Below are positions 43,212 through 52,015 of a stretch of 64,000 nucleotides of DNA, piece after piece (position 1 is the first letter of the stretch; the number at the start of each line of letters is the position of its first letter). The translations under genes and the position numbers were made by a program. The notes under the pieces are model-generated. The model had not been told where the DNA came from. It did not search any database and saw only the letters and a list, made by a program, of their open reading frames with translations. The DNA comes from Streptomyces sp. CNQ-509 (GTDB lineage Bacteria; Actinomycetota; Actinomycetes; Streptomycetales; Streptomycetaceae): the NCBI RefSeq assembly GCF_001011035.1, contig NZ_CP011492.1, positions 558,001 through 622,000 of the forward strand. The letters are read 5' to 3'.

Positions 43212-44186
43212 ATGCTTGAGGCCCTGGGGATACCGCCGTACGCCGAGTCCGTCTACCGCGCGCTGCTCGCGGCGCCCGGCCGCACCGTCGCCCAGCTCGC
43301 CGGGGAGCTGAGGCGCTCCGAGCGCGTCACCCGGCGCAGCGTCACGGAGCTGGAGGAGGTGGGCCTGGTCAGCCGGCTGCCCGGGCGCCCGGTGCGGCTG
43401 CTGGCCACCCGCCCTGACACCGCCGTCGACCTGCTCGTCGCGCGGCGCCGCCGGGAGCTGGGCGAGTTGCAGCGCAACGCACGGGCGCTGGCGGCGACGC
43501 TGAGCACGGGCCGGCAGCCGGACGAGCTGCTGGAGATCCTCACCGGCCGGCAGGCCATCGCGGAGCGCTTCGGCCAGCTCGTCCGCGGCTGCGAGCGGGA
43601 GTTGCTGGTCTTCGACCGGCCGCCGTACGCGGCGGACGTGACGCCCTCGGAGGAGGGCGTGACGGCGCGGCTGCACGAGCAGGTGGTGGTACGGGGCATC
43701 TACGCCCCGGAGTCGCTGGAGTACCCCGGCGCGCTGGCCGCGGCGCGGCGCGCGGCGGCCAACGGCGAGCAGTCGCGGGTCCATCCGCAGGTGCCGATGA
43801 AGCTGGCGCTCGCGGACCGCGCGGTGGCGCTGCTGCCGATCGCGCTCGACGACCAGGTGGACAGCGCGCTGGTGATCCGCCCGTGCGCGCTGCTGGACGC
43901 GCTGGTGAGCCTCTTCGAGCTGCTGTGGCAGCAGGCCGCGCCGCTGCTGCCCCGGCCCGCACAGGACCGTCCTTCGTGCTCGGACCTGGGGCTGCTCACG
44001 CTGCTGGCGGCGGGGGTCAAGGACGAGGCGATCGCCCGGCAGTTGGGCGTGAGCCCGCGGACGGTCACCCGGCGGGTGGCGGAGCTGCTGGACGAGCTCG
44101 GCGCCCGTACCCGCTTCCAGGCGGGAATCCTGGCCCAGCGCCGCGGCTGGCTTCCCGACCCGGAAGCGCACGGCCGGCGGGAGTAA
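43212..44186 (+). CDS. TrmB/LuxR-type transcriptional regulator
   Basis: The 324-residue protein has a winged-helix TrmB-like N-terminus (LGIPPYAESVYRALLAAPGRT, then VAQLAGELRRSERVTRRSVT, residues 5-50), a central sensor region resembling a phospholipase-D-like TrmB regulatory fold, and a C-terminal LuxR-type helix-turn-helix (LLTLLAAGVKDEAIARQLG then VSPRTVTRRVAELLDELGAR, near 260-298). Such proteins commonly sit beside subtilisin genes in streptomycetes. Two DNA-binding regions in one chain suggest binding at two adjacent sites. It probably regulates the divergent S8 protease and itself through the palindrome at 43168-43187. Confidence 0.85.
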   Translation: MLEALGIPPYAESVYRALLAAPGRTVAQLAGELRRSERVTRRSVTELEEVGLVSRLPGRPVRLLATRPDTAVDLLVARRRRELGELQRNARALAATLSTGRQPDELLEILTGRQAIAERFGQLVRGCERELLVFDRPPYAADVTPSEEGVTARLHEQVVVRGIYAPESLEYPGALAAARRAAANGEQSRVHPQVPMKLALADRAVALLPIALDDQVDSALVIRPCALLDALVSLFELLWQQAAPLLPRPAQDRPSCSDLGLLTLLAAGVKDEAIARQLGVSPRTVTRRVAELLDELGARTRFQAGILAQRRGWLPDPEAHGRRE

Positions 44187-44349
44187 TTCCCGCCGCTCGC
44201 CGGCGCCTCGCATTGTTCCATGGCCATATCGCCGCGTGATGTAAGCGATTTCCTCGACCGGTCCCGGAATCACGATTTCCAGATGATGAACTCCCAGCTC
44301 AGTGCCGCGATTTCCGGGTTGGTGAATTCCCGTTCCGCCCGCCGCCCTG

Positions 44350-44398
44350 TTTACCTCCGGCTGAACTTGTGTTTACGCTCCTGCGATTTACCTCCGGC
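44350..44398 (+). repeat. direct repeats of TTTACCTCCGGC before trypsin-like gene
   Basis: TTTACCTCCGGC occurs at 44350-44361 and 44387-44398, and a partial TGTTTACGCTCC copy lies between them. The 249-base gap 44187-44435 holding them is distinctly A/T-richer than the coding sequence. The repeats may bind an activator. Confidence 0.45.
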
Positions 44399-44435
44399 GT
44401 ACCCGCGCCAAAGTCTCCATGGGAGGAAACCGCGA

Positions 44436-45191
44436 ATGAACGGACGAATGCGCACCATCATGCGGCTCGGCGGGTTAACGACCGCCGTCGTTGCCATTCT
44501 GTCGATGTCGGGTGCGGCCGCGGCCACCGGCGGCCCGGAGCCCACGCCCCCGCCCACGGCGCAGATCGTCGGCGGCCAGCCGGCTTCCGAGACGTACTCC
44601 TTCATGGCCTCGCTGCAGAGCGCGTCGGGCGGCCACACCTGCGGCGGCAGCCTGGTCGACCCGAGCTGGGTCGTCACCGCCGCGCACTGCGGCACCCCGT
44701 ACCAGGTGCGGATCGGCACCACCGACCGCACCGCGGGCGGCGAGGTCCGCCGCGTCGTCGAACGCCGCCAGCTCGCCGCCGACATGACCCTGCTGCGGCT
44801 CGGCACCCCCTCGACGAAGACGCCCGTGCCCATCGCCGCCTCCGCGCCCGCCGGCTCGGCGACCCGGCTGATCGGCTGGGGCCAGACCTGTCCGACCCGC
44901 GGCTGCGGCGCCGCGCCGGTCGGGCTGCGGCAGCTCGACACCACGGTCCTGGCCGACTCCTCCTGCGCGGGCATCCAGGGCGCGTACGAGCTGTGCGTGA
45001 ACGGCGGCGGCGGCCGGGGCGCGTGCTACGGCGACTCCGGCGGCCCGGCGGTCGTCGGCGGGCCCGGCGACTGGCGGCTCGTCGGCGCCACGAGCCGCGG
45101 TACGGCGGGCACGTGCGCCGTCTCGCCCGCGATCTACGGGGATGTGACGTCGGTGAAGTCCCGGATCGACGCCATCGTCGGCGGCGCCTGA
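44436..45191 (+). CDS. secreted trypsin-like (S1) serine protease with TTA codon
   Basis: The 251-residue protein has a signal peptide (residues 1 to about 28). The mature start is of the form IVGGQPA (near 45). His in WVVTAAHCG (near 87), Asp in ADMTLLRLG (near 117) and Ser in CYGDSGGPAVV (near 200) form the catalytic triad, and several Cys residues can pair. The ATG at 44436 follows GGGAGGAAAC. Codon 14 (44475-44477) is TTA, the rare leucine codon read by the bldA tRNA, so translation should be delayed until development. The upstream gap carries direct repeats. Substrate preference is not certain; it lies in the chymotrypsin/trypsin family. Confidence 0.92.
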   Translation: MNGRMRTIMRLGGLTTAVVAILSMSGAAAATGGPEPTPPPTAQIVGGQPASETYSFMASLQSASGGHTCGGSLVDPSWVVTAAHCGTPYQVRIGTTDRTAGGEVRRVVERRQLAADMTLLRLGTPSTKTPVPIAASAPAGSATRLIGWGQTCPTRGCGAAPVGLRQLDTTVLADSSCAGIQGAYELCVNGGGGRGACYGDSGGPAVVGGPGDWRLVGATSRGTAGTCAVSPAIYGDVTSVKSRIDAIVGGA

Positions 45192-45213
45192 CCCGCCCGC
45201 TACGGCCGGCCGG

Positions 45214-45951
45214 TCACGAGGCGCGCCGCGGGCGGCCGAAGTGCACCTGGACGCCCGGCGAGTACAGGACGCTGACCGGGTCGCCGGCGGGCGCGGGCAG
45301 GCCCGCCGCCGCGACCAGGTTCTCCTCGCACCGCACCAGTTCCGCGCGGTGCAGCGGCCAGCGGGGATGCTCGTTGGGCAGGTAGGCGGTACCGCCGAAG
45401 AAGGCGGTGTGCAGCCCCCAGCGCGCGGTGAGGAAGTGCTCCAGCGCGCTCGGCTCGCCGATCCGTGCGCCCGGACGCACGGTCAGGCGGCTGTACGCGC
45501 CGCGCGGGCCCGGCCGGCGGCGCGAGCTGGTGTAGACGACCGTGTCACCGGCCCGGCGGACGGCCATCCGCGACCAGACGTACGGCAGCCCGAAGCCGAG
45601 CCGGCCCAGCACCACGGGGACCAGCCGGGCGGCGTCCAGCGACCGGAACACGACACCGCGCCGCCCGCGGCCGTCGACCGAGTACAGGCGCACGTTGGTC
45701 TCGGGGAAGGAGCCGAGGTACGGCACCGCGGGCAGCCGCAGCCACCCGACGCGGTGCATCCGGAACGCGACGAGCCCGGCGTACGCGACCCCGTCGTGCG
45801 TGTCCGGCGCGGTCCCGCGGGGCAGCAGGCGCGCCACGGCGTCCGGCTCGACGGCCCAGTGGACGAACGTCAGGTCCAGCCACTGCTGGGTGAGGAGCGG
45901 GAACCGCAGGGCGTGCGGGGCGTCGGGGGTGACGGGCTCGGGCTTCTGCAC
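45214..45951 (-). CDS. DUF2071 (YqjF-like) protein
   Basis: The 245-residue protein matches the YqjF/DUF2071 family: WLDLTFVHWAVEPDAVARLL (near 24-43), GVAYAGLVAFRM (near 53), LGSFPETNVRLYS (near 79), GVVFRSLDAARL (near 98) and a late FGGTAYLPNEHPRWPL. There is no signal peptide. Members are acetoacetate-decarboxylase-like in fold but of unknown function. The start is GTG at 45951. It converges with the trypsin-like gene over a 22-base gap. Confidence 0.85.
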   Translation of the reverse strand: MQKPEPVTPDAPHALRFPLLTQQWLDLTFVHWAVEPDAVARLLPRGTAPDTHDGVAYAGLVAFRMHRVGWLRLPAVPYLGSFPETNVRLYSVDGRGRRGVVFRSLDAARLVPVVLGRLGFGLPYVWSRMAVRRAGDTVVYTSSRRRPGPRGAYSRLTVRPGARIGEPSALEHFLTARWGLHTAFFGGTAYLPNEHPRWPLHRAELVRCEENLVAAAGLPAPAGDPVSVLYSPGVQVHFGRPRRAS

Positions 45952-46024
45952 GGTGCCAGCATCGCAGTGCCGGCGCGGCGCGGCCCGGGTGGGCGCGCCG
46001 CGGCCGGGACGCTCCTATGGATTG

Positions 46025-46540
46025 TCAGCCGAGGTGCCGGGCGAACGCCTCGTGGGCCCGGGTGTCGAAGAGGACGAAGCGCACCTCGTCGAAGGCCCGC
46101 TTGTCGACGGACTCCTGGACGGCGGCCACCGCGATCCGGGCCGAGTCGTCCAGCGGCCAGCCGAACGCACCGGTGGAGACGGCGGGGAACGCGACCGTGC
46201 GGGCGCCCAGTTCGCGGGCGACGGCCAGCGACGCGCGGTAGCAGGAGGCCAGTTCCGCCGAGCGGTCCCCGCTCCGCGTCCACACCGGGCCGACGGTGTG
46301 GATCACCCAGCGGGCCGGCAGCAGCCCGGCGGCGGTGGCCACCGCGCGGCCGGCCGGCAGACCGTCCGGGTAGGCGGAGGCGCGCAGTTCGCGGCATTCC
46401 TCGACGATGCTCTTGCCGCCCCTGCGGTGGATGGCGCCGTCGACGCCCCCGCCGCCCAGCAGCGAGGAGTGGGCGGCGTTGACCAGCGCGTCGACCCGCT
46501 GCTCGGTGATGTCGCCGCGCACGGCCGTGAGCACACCCAT
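46025..46540 (-). CDS. macrodomain protein, O-acetyl-ADP-ribose deacetylase-like
   Basis: The 171-residue protein is a single macrodomain. It opens with AVRGDITEQRVDALVNAAH (ADP-ribose-binding Asp and Asn near 10-22), continues SLLGGGGVDGAIHRRGG (near 26-42), WVIHTVGPVW (near 78) and closes with the phosphate loop FPAVSTGAFGWP (near 117-128). This matches YmdB-type enzymes that remove acetyl or ADP-ribose groups from small molecules or proteins. It is cytoplasmic and stands alone between the ABC exporter and the DUF2071 gene. Confidence 0.93.
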   Translation of the reverse strand: MGVLTAVRGDITEQRVDALVNAAHSSLLGGGGVDGAIHRRGGKSIVEECRELRASAYPDGLPAGRAVATAAGLLPARWVIHTVGPVWTRSGDRSAELASCYRASLAVARELGARTVAFPAVSTGAFGWPLDDSARIAVAAVQESVDKRAFDEVRFVLFDTRAHEAFARHLG

Positions 46541-46570
46541 GGCGCCACCGTAGTACGGGCACCGGGCCGG

Positions 46571-46588
46571 CGGCCGGGCGCCCGGCCG
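46571..46588. terminator. 18-bp palindrome after the ABC exporter gene
   Basis: CGGCCGGGCGCCCGGCCG is perfectly self-complementary and starts 11 bases beyond the stop of the leftward ABC gene, before the start of the macrodomain gene. Confidence 0.55.
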
Positions 46589-46598
46589 GTACGCCGGC

Positions 46599-48443
46599 TC
46601 AGACGGTGACCGACGCGCCCTTCGCCACCGGCTCGCCTCCCGCGACCGCGCTCGCGTCTGCGTCGAGGTCGCGGCGGACCAGCGCCGCGTACCGGCCGCC
46701 GGCGGCCATCAGCTTCTCGTGCGTGCCGAGTTCGGCGATCCGGCCGTCGTGCAGGACCGCGATCTGGTCGGCGTCGCGGACCGTGGAGAGCCGGTGCGCG
46801 ATGGTGATCGTCGTACGGCCCGCGGCCAGCGCGTCCACCGCCTCCTGCACCGCGCGCTCGGTGCGGGTGTCCAGGGCGCTGGTGGCCTCGTCGAGGACGA
46901 GCACCGGCGGGTCGCGCAGGATGGTGCGGGCGAGGGCCAGGCGCTGCTTCTCGCCGCCGGAGAAGCGGTAGCCGCGCTCGCCGACGAGGGTGTCGTAGCC
47001 GTCGGGCAGGGCGGCGATGTGGTCGTGGATCTGCGCGGCGCGGGCGGCGGCCTCGATCTCGGCGTCGGTCGCGTCCGGGCGGGCGAAGCGCAGGTTGTCG
47101 GCGACGGAGGCGTGGAAGAGGTACGTCTCCTGGGCGACGACGCCGACCGCGCGGGCGAGCGAGTCGAAGTCGAGGTCGCGCACGTCGGTGCCGTCGAGGG
47201 TGACCCGGCCGCCGGTGACGTCGTACAGCCGCGGCACCAGATAGCCCAGGGTGGACTTGCCGGCGCCCGTGGGGCCGACGATCGCCAGGCTGCTGCCAGC
47301 GGGCACGGTGAGGTCGACGTCGCGCAGCGTCGGCTGTCCCGCCTCGTACGCGAAGTCGACCTTCTCGAAGCGCACCTCGCCGCGGGGCTTCACCAGCCGC
47401 ACCGGGTGCTCGGGCTCGGCGATGTCGACGGGCAGGTCGAGGTACTCGAAGATGCGCTGGAAGAGGGCGAGCGAGGTCTGCATCTGCACGCCGGTCGAGA
47501 GCAGGCTGACGGTGGGCCGGAAGAGGCCCTGCTGGAGTGAGACGAAGGCCACGACGGTGCCGATGGACACGGCCTGCCCGCCGGTGCCGGAGGCCAGGCC
47601 CGCGGTCCAGTAGATGACGGCCGGCATGGCGGCCATGACGACGCCGATGGTGGCCATCCGCCAGCGGCCCGCCATGTTGGCCCGTACCTCCAGGTCCACC
47701 AGGCTCTCCGACTCGTCGGCGAAGCCGCGGGTGAGGCTGTCGGAGCGGCCCATGGTGCGGCCGAGCATGATGCCGCTCACCGACAGCGACTCGGTCACGC
47801 CCGCGGCCATGGCGGCCATCTGCTTCTGCCGCTGCGAGGTGATCTTCTTGCGCTCGCGGCCGACGCGGCGGGCGATCCAGACGAAGAGCGGCAGCAGGAG
47901 CAGCGAGACGACGGTCAGCCGCCAGTCGAGCGCGAGCATGGCGACGACGGTGGCGATGACACTGGTGAGGTTGGAGACCAGCGAGGTGGCGGTGGTGGTG
48001 ACGGTGGCCTGCATGCCGCCGATGTCGTTGGCGATGCGGGACTGCACCTCGCCGGTGCGGGTGCGGGTGAAGAACGCCAGCGGCATGCGCTGCAACTGGG
48101 CGTAGACGGCGGTGCGCAGGTCGTGCATGACGCGCTGGCCGACGGTGGTGGAGATGAGGGTCTGGAGCACGCCGAAGACGCCGCCGAGCACGGCGACGCC
48201 GACCATGCCGAGCGCGAGCAGGCTGAGCAGCCCGGTGCGGCCCTCGGGCAGGGCGGTGTCGACGACCTCGCGGAGCAGGAACGGCGAGGCGACCGAGACC
48301 AGCGAGGACGCGGCCACCAGCAGCCCGACCACGGCGAGGCGGCCGCGGTACGGGCGGAAGAGCGCGAGGATCCGGCGCACCTGGGCGGGCTGCTCCGGAT
48401 CGGAGGGCGGGGGTGACCACCCGTCGAGTGGATCGTGCGGCAT
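46599..48443 (-). CDS. ABC exporter half-transporter (fused membrane and ATPase domains)
   Basis: The 614-residue protein is a type IV (ABCB-like) exporter subunit. Six transmembrane helices fill about residues 40-320, and the ATPase domain has Walker A VGPTGAGKST (near 388), Q-loop VVAQETYLF, signature YRFSGGEKQRLALARTI (near 493), Walker B VLVLDEATSALD and H-loop IAHRLST. All motifs are intact, so a homodimer would work. The ATG at 48443 is chosen because CTAGGAGG lies just upstream. It is divergent from a MarR gene across a palindrome-rich region and is probably repressed by it. Cargo is unknown, likely a drug or lipid. Confidence 0.93.
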   Translation of the reverse strand: MPHDPLDGWSPPPSDPEQPAQVRRILALFRPYRGRLAVVGLLVAASSLVSVASPFLLREVVDTALPEGRTGLLSLLALGMVGVAVLGGVFGVLQTLISTTVGQRVMHDLRTAVYAQLQRMPLAFFTRTRTGEVQSRIANDIGGMQATVTTTATSLVSNLTSVIATVVAMLALDWRLTVVSLLLLPLFVWIARRVGRERKKITSQRQKQMAAMAAGVTESLSVSGIMLGRTMGRSDSLTRGFADESESLVDLEVRANMAGRWRMATIGVVMAAMPAVIYWTAGLASGTGGQAVSIGTVVAFVSLQQGLFRPTVSLLSTGVQMQTSLALFQRIFEYLDLPVDIAEPEHPVRLVKPRGEVRFEKVDFAYEAGQPTLRDVDLTVPAGSSLAIVGPTGAGKSTLGYLVPRLYDVTGGRVTLDGTDVRDLDFDSLARAVGVVAQETYLFHASVADNLRFARPDATDAEIEAAARAAQIHDHIAALPDGYDTLVGERGYRFSGGEKQRLALARTILRDPPVLVLDEATSALDTRTERAVQEAVDALAAGRTTITIAHRLSTVRDADQIAVLHDGRIAELGTHEKLMAAGGRYAALVRRDLDADASAVAGGEPVAKGASVTV

Positions 48444-48475
48444 GGGCCTCCTAGAAGAGCGTGACGACCTTATGG

Positions 48476-48528
48476 GAGGGTAGCTCATTGTTACCTATAT
48501 ACACAATGAATATGCTCCTGCTACCCTC
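48476..48528. promoter_or_regulatory. nested inverted repeats: MarR operator region
   Basis: GAGGGTAGC (48476-48484) pairs perfectly with GCTACCCTC (48520-48528). Directly inside the left arm, TCATTGT (48485-48491) pairs with ACAATGA (48503-48509). This A/T-rich block covers the marR promoter and the divergent exporter promoter region. Confidence 0.6.
48488..48516 (+). promoter_or_regulatory. promoter of marR
   Basis: TTGTTA (48488-48493) and TATGCT (48511-48516) are 17 bases apart. The start point would be near 48523, 11 bases before the GTG at 48534. The -35 box overlaps the inner left arm of the palindrome and the spacer contains the right arm, which fits autorepression. Confidence 0.55.
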
Positions 48529-48533
48529 GGAGC

Positions 48534-48989
48534 GTGTCCCAGTCGCCCCCGCCCCCCGCAGACGTGACCGGCCAGTTGGCGGAGCAGCTCCTGCTGCTCA
48601 CCCGCCGCATCCACTACGCGCAGAAGCACCACTTCAAGCCGCTGGGCATCACGCCCGCCCAGTCCCGGCTGCTGCGCACCCTGGAGCGCCACGAGGAACC
48701 GCCGCGGATGGCCGACCTCGCCGAGCGCCTGGGCGTCGTCCCCCGCGCGGTCACCACGCACGTCGACGCGCTGGAGGCGGGCGGCCTGGTCCGGCGCGTG
48801 CCCGACCCGGCCAACCGGCGGGTGATCCGGATCGAGACCACCGCGGCCGGGCGCACGGCGCTCGCCGAGCTGCACCGGGCCCGCCTGGCCGCCGCCGCGG
48901 ACGTGCTGGAGCCGCTGTCGGAACAGCAGCGTGAAAAACTGCTCGGGCTCATCGCCCCCCTGGTCGGCCCGCACGGCCACCCCTGCTGA
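48534..48989 (+). CDS. MarR-family transcriptional regulator
   Basis: The 151-residue protein has a central MarR winged helix (GITPAQSRLLRTLERHEEPP, then MADLAERLGVVPRAVTTHVD, ALEAGGLVRRVPDPANRRVI, about residues 40-100) between dimerising helices. Start GTG at 48534. It lies 90 bases from the divergent ABC exporter and 12 bases before the FAD/Fe-S oxidoreductase gene. It is probably autoregulated and a repressor of the exporter; it may also set expression of the downstream oxidoreductase through co-transcription. Confidence 0.92.
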   Translation: MSQSPPPPADVTGQLAEQLLLLTRRIHYAQKHHFKPLGITPAQSRLLRTLERHEEPPRMADLAERLGVVPRAVTTHVDALEAGGLVRRVPDPANRRVIRIETTAAGRTALAELHRARLAAAADVLEPLSEQQREKLLGLIAPLVGPHGHPC

Positions 48990-49001
48990 GGAGTCCGTTC
49001 C

Positions 49002-51965
49002 ATGCCGCTGCTCCAGCCCAAGCCCTCGGCCCTGCGCCCCGGCCGCGGAGCGGCGGCGCCCGCGCCCGACCGGGTCGCCGACGACCTCGCCGCGGGCACG
49101 CCGGAGCCGCTGCGCGCGGAGCTGACGGCGCTGCTGGGTGCGGAGAAGGTGCTGACGGGCGCCTCGGACCTGGTGCGGTATGCCTCGGACGCCAGCCCGT
49201 ACCGGTTCGTGCCGCGGGCGGTGGCCCTGGCCGAGACGGTCGCGGACGTCTCGGCGCTCTTCAGGTTCGCCCACGAGCACGGCCGGAAGCTGGTCTTCCG
49301 GGCGGCGGGCACGTCGCTGAACGGCCAGGCGCAGGGCGAGGACATCCTCGTCGACGTCCGCCGCCACTGGGCGGGCGTCGAGGTGCTCGACGACGCCGCG
49401 GCACGCGCCCGCGTCGGCCCCGGCACCACCGTCGTACGGGCCAACGCCACCCTCGCCAGGCACGGCCGCGTCCTCGGCCCCGACCCGGCCAGCGCCATCG
49501 CCTGCACCCTCGGCGGCGTCGTCGCCAACAACGCCTCGGGCATGACGGCGGGCACCACGCGCAACTCGTACCGCACGCTCGCCTCGCTGACCTTCGTGCT
49601 GCCCTCCGGCACCGTCGTGGACACCGCCGCGCCCGACGCCGACGAACGGCTGGCCGCCGCCGAGCCGGAGCTGTGGAGCGGTCTGCTCGCGCTCAAGGCC
49701 GAGATCGAGGCGGACGCGGAGCTGACGGCCCGCATCCGCGCCAAGTACGAGATCAAGAACACCAACGGCTACCGGCTCGACGCCTTCCTCGACGGCGCCA
49801 CCCCCGTGCAGATACTGCGCGGGCTGATGGTCGGCTCCGAGGGCACGCTCGGCTTCATCGCCGACACCGTCTTCGACACGCTGCCGCTGGACCGGCACAC
49901 CTCCACGGCGCTGCTGTTCTTTCCCACCCTCCAGGCCGCCGCGGCCGCTGTGCCGGCGTTCAACGCCGCCGGAGCGCGGGCCGTGGAGCTGATGGACGGC
50001 AATACGCTGCGCGCCTCGGTGAGCGTCGCCGGGGTGCCCGCCGACTGGGCGGAGCTGCCGAAGGAGACGGCGGCGCTGCTGGTGGAGTTCCGGGCGCCGG
50101 ACGAGGCGGCGCGGGAGGCGTACGAGGAGGCGGCGGCCGGGGTGCTGGCGGGGCTCGACCTCGTGGCGCCGGTCGGGTCCGTGGCGGCCGAGGGTAACGC
50201 GTTCACCCGCGACCCGGGCCGCATCGGCGGCTACTGGAAGGCGCGCAAGGCGTTCGTGACCGCCGTCGGCGGCTCCCGCCCGGCCGGTACGACCCTCATC
50301 ACCGAGGACTTCGCCGTCCCGCCCGGCCGGCTGGCCGAAGCCTGCGAGGCGCTGCTCGAACTCCAGGCGCGGCACGGCTTCGACGCCGCCGTCGCCGGCC
50401 ACGCCGCCCACGGCAACCTGCACTTCCTGCTCGCCTTCGACGCCGCGGAGCCCGCCGACGTCGAGCGGTACGCGGCCTTCATGGACGACTTCTGCCGGCT
50501 GACCGTCGAGCGCTTCGACGGCTCGCTGAAGGCCGAGCACGCCACCGGCCGCAACATCGCCCCGTTCCTCGCGCTGGAGTGGGGCGAGCGGGCCACCGGG
50601 CTGATGTGGCGGATCAAGGAGCTGATCGACCCGCACGGCATCCTCGCCCCGCGGGTGCTGCTCGACCGCGACCCGCAGGCGCACCTCCGCGGGCTGAAGA
50701 CCATCCCGCGGATCGAGGACGTCGCCGACCCGTGCATCGAGTGCGGCTTCTGCGAACCCACCTGCCCCAGCGGCGACCTGACGACCACCCCGCGGCAACG
50801 CATCGTGCTGCGCCGGGAGATGCTGCGCCAGCCGCCGGACGCGCCGGTCACCGGCAGCCTTCTCCAGGCGTACGGGTACGACGCCGTCGACACCTGCGCC
50901 GGCGACTCCACGTGCGGCCTGGACTGCCCCGTCGGCATCGACACCGGGCAGATGATGAAGGACTTCCGGCACGCCCGGCACTCCGCCCGCGAGGAGCGCG
51001 CCGCCGCCGCCACCGCCCGCCGCTTCCGCCAGGTCGAACGGGCCGCCCGGCTGGCCGTCGCCGTCGCGCACCGGCTCGGCGACCGGGTGCCGGGCGCGGC
51101 GACCCGGCTCGCGCGCCGCGCGGTACGCCCCGACCTCGTACCCGAGTGGCTGCCGGAGATCCCCGCTCCGGCGGCGCGCCGGCTGCCCGGCACCGTCCGC
51201 GAGGGCGCCGCAGCCGTCTACTTCCCGGCGTGCGTCAACCGCATCTTCGGCGGCCCGGACGACGCGCGCGGACCGAACCTCGCGGAGGCCGTCGTCGCCG
51301 TCTCCGCCCGCGCCGGGCGGCCCGTGTGGATCCCCGACGACGTCACCGGCACCTGCTGCGCCACCATCTGGCACTCCAAGGGCTACGCCGACGGCACCCG
51401 GGTGATGGCCAACCGCATCGTCGAGGCCGCCTGGTGGTGGACCGACGGCGCCCGGCTGCCGGTCGTCGTCGACGCCTCGTCCTGCACCCTGGGCCTCGCG
51501 CACGAGGTGGTGCCGTATCTGACGGAGGCGAGCCGCAAGCTGCACGCGCAGCTCACCGTCGTCGACTCGCTCGACTGGGCCGCCGACGAGCTGCTGCCCC
51601 ATCTGACGGTCGAGCGCAAGACCGCCTCCGCCGTGGTCCACCCGACCTGCTCGATGCGCCATCTGGGCAACACCGGCCGGCTCACCGCGCTGGCCGAGGC
51701 GGTCGCGGAGGAGGTCGTCGTGCCGGACGACGCGGCCTGCTGCGCCTTCGCCGGCGACCGCGGCCTGCTGCACAAGGAGCTGACCGCGTCCGCGACCGCG
51801 CGCGAGGCCGCGGAGGTCGCCGCCCGGGAGTACGACGCGCACCTGTCGGCGAACCGGATGTGCGAGATCGGCATGGACCGGGCCACCGGCCGCTCGTACC
51901 GCTCCGTACTGCTGGAGCTGGAGCGCGCCACCCGCCCCGCGGGGGTCCGGGGACGCCGCGGATAA
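49002..51965 (+). CDS. FAD- and Fe-S-containing oxidoreductase, D-lactate-dehydrogenase-like
   Basis: The 987-residue protein has three parts. An FAD_binding_4 domain includes [20 protein letters not shown] (near 100) and [16 protein letters not shown] (near 175). A FAD-oxidase C-terminal domain follows, with [17 protein letters not shown] near 465. The third part is a Fe-S module with two ferredoxin-like clusters ([15 protein letters not shown] near 578 and [16 protein letters not shown] near 632) and two CCG-type Cys regions ([12 protein letters not shown] near 784, then [10 protein letters not shown] and AACCAFAG). This is the architecture of large D-lactate or D-2-hydroxyacid dehydrogenases. 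It starts 12 bases after marR behind GGAG, probably in one operon. Confidence 0.9.
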   Translation: MPLLQPKPSALRPGRGAAAPAPDRVADDLAAGTPEPLRAELTALLGAEKVLTGASDLVRYASDASPYRFVPRAVALAETVADVSALFRFAHEHGRKLVFRAAGTSLNGQAQGEDILVDVRRHWAGVEVLDDAAARARVGPGTTVVRANATLARHGRVLGPDPASAIACTLGGVVANNASGMTAGTTRNSYRTLASLTFVLPSGTVVDTAAPDADERLAAAEPELWSGLLALKAEIEADAELTARIRAKYEIKNTNGYRLDAFLDGATPVQILRGLMVGSEGTLGFIADTVFDTLPLDRHTSTALLFFPTLQAAAAAVPAFNAAGARAVELMDGNTLRASVSVAGVPADWAELPKETAALLVEFRAPDEAAREAYEEAAAGVLAGLDLVAPVGSVAAEGNAFTRDPGRIGGYWKARKAFVTAVGGSRPAGTTLITEDFAVPPGRLAEACEALLELQARHGFDAAVAGHAAHGNLHFLLAFDAAEPADVERYAAFMDDFCRLTVERFDGSLKAEHATGRNIAPFLALEWGERATGLMWRIKELIDPHGILAPRVLLDRDPQAHLRGLKTIPRIEDVADPCIECGFCEPTCPSGDLTTTPRQRIVLRREMLRQPPDAPVTGSLLQAYGYDAVDTCAGDSTCGLDCPVGIDTGQMMKDFRHARHSAREERAAAATARRFRQVERAARLAVAVAHRLGDRVPGAATRLARRAVRPDLVPEWLPEIPAPAARRLPGTVREGAAAVYFPACVNRIFGGPDDARGPNLAEAVVAVSARAGRPVWIPDDVTGTCCATIWHSKGYADGTRVMANRIVEAAWWWTDGARLPVVVDASSCTLGLAHEVVPYLTEASRKLHAQLTVVDSLDWAADELLPHLTVERKTASAVVHPTCSMRHLGNTGRLTALAEAVAEEVVVPDDAACCAFAGDRGLLHKELTASATAREAAEVAAREYDAHLSANRMCEIGMDRATGRSYRSVLLELERATRPAGVRGRRG

Positions 51966-51992
51966 GTCCATCCGGCCCGGGCGGTAAGTCCA
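51963..51992 (+). repeat. direct repeat TAAGTCCA, 22-base period
   Basis: TAAGTCCA occurs at 51963-51970, where it includes the stop codon of the oxidoreductase, and again at 51985-51992. The spacing is two helical turns, as expected for adjacent regulator half-sites before the GH109-like gene. Confidence 0.35.
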
Positions 51993-51999
51993 ACTCCTC

Positions 52000-52015
52000 A
52001 GTGGTGCAGACCTCT
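52000..52015. promoter_or_regulatory. DasR dre-like site before GH109-like gene
   Basis: AGTGGTGCAGACCTCT matches the remembered DasR consensus AGTGGTCTAGACCACT at 13 of 16 positions. It lies 64 bases before the GH109-like start codon in a 113-base gap. Confidence 0.4.

Noticed and set aside
39688..43311. A very long open frame on the plus strand opposite the S8 protease gene
   Set aside because: It is the complement of a well-supported protease with catalytic triad. Long antisense frames are expected in high-G+C genes because stop codons are rare, and it has no recognisable domain.
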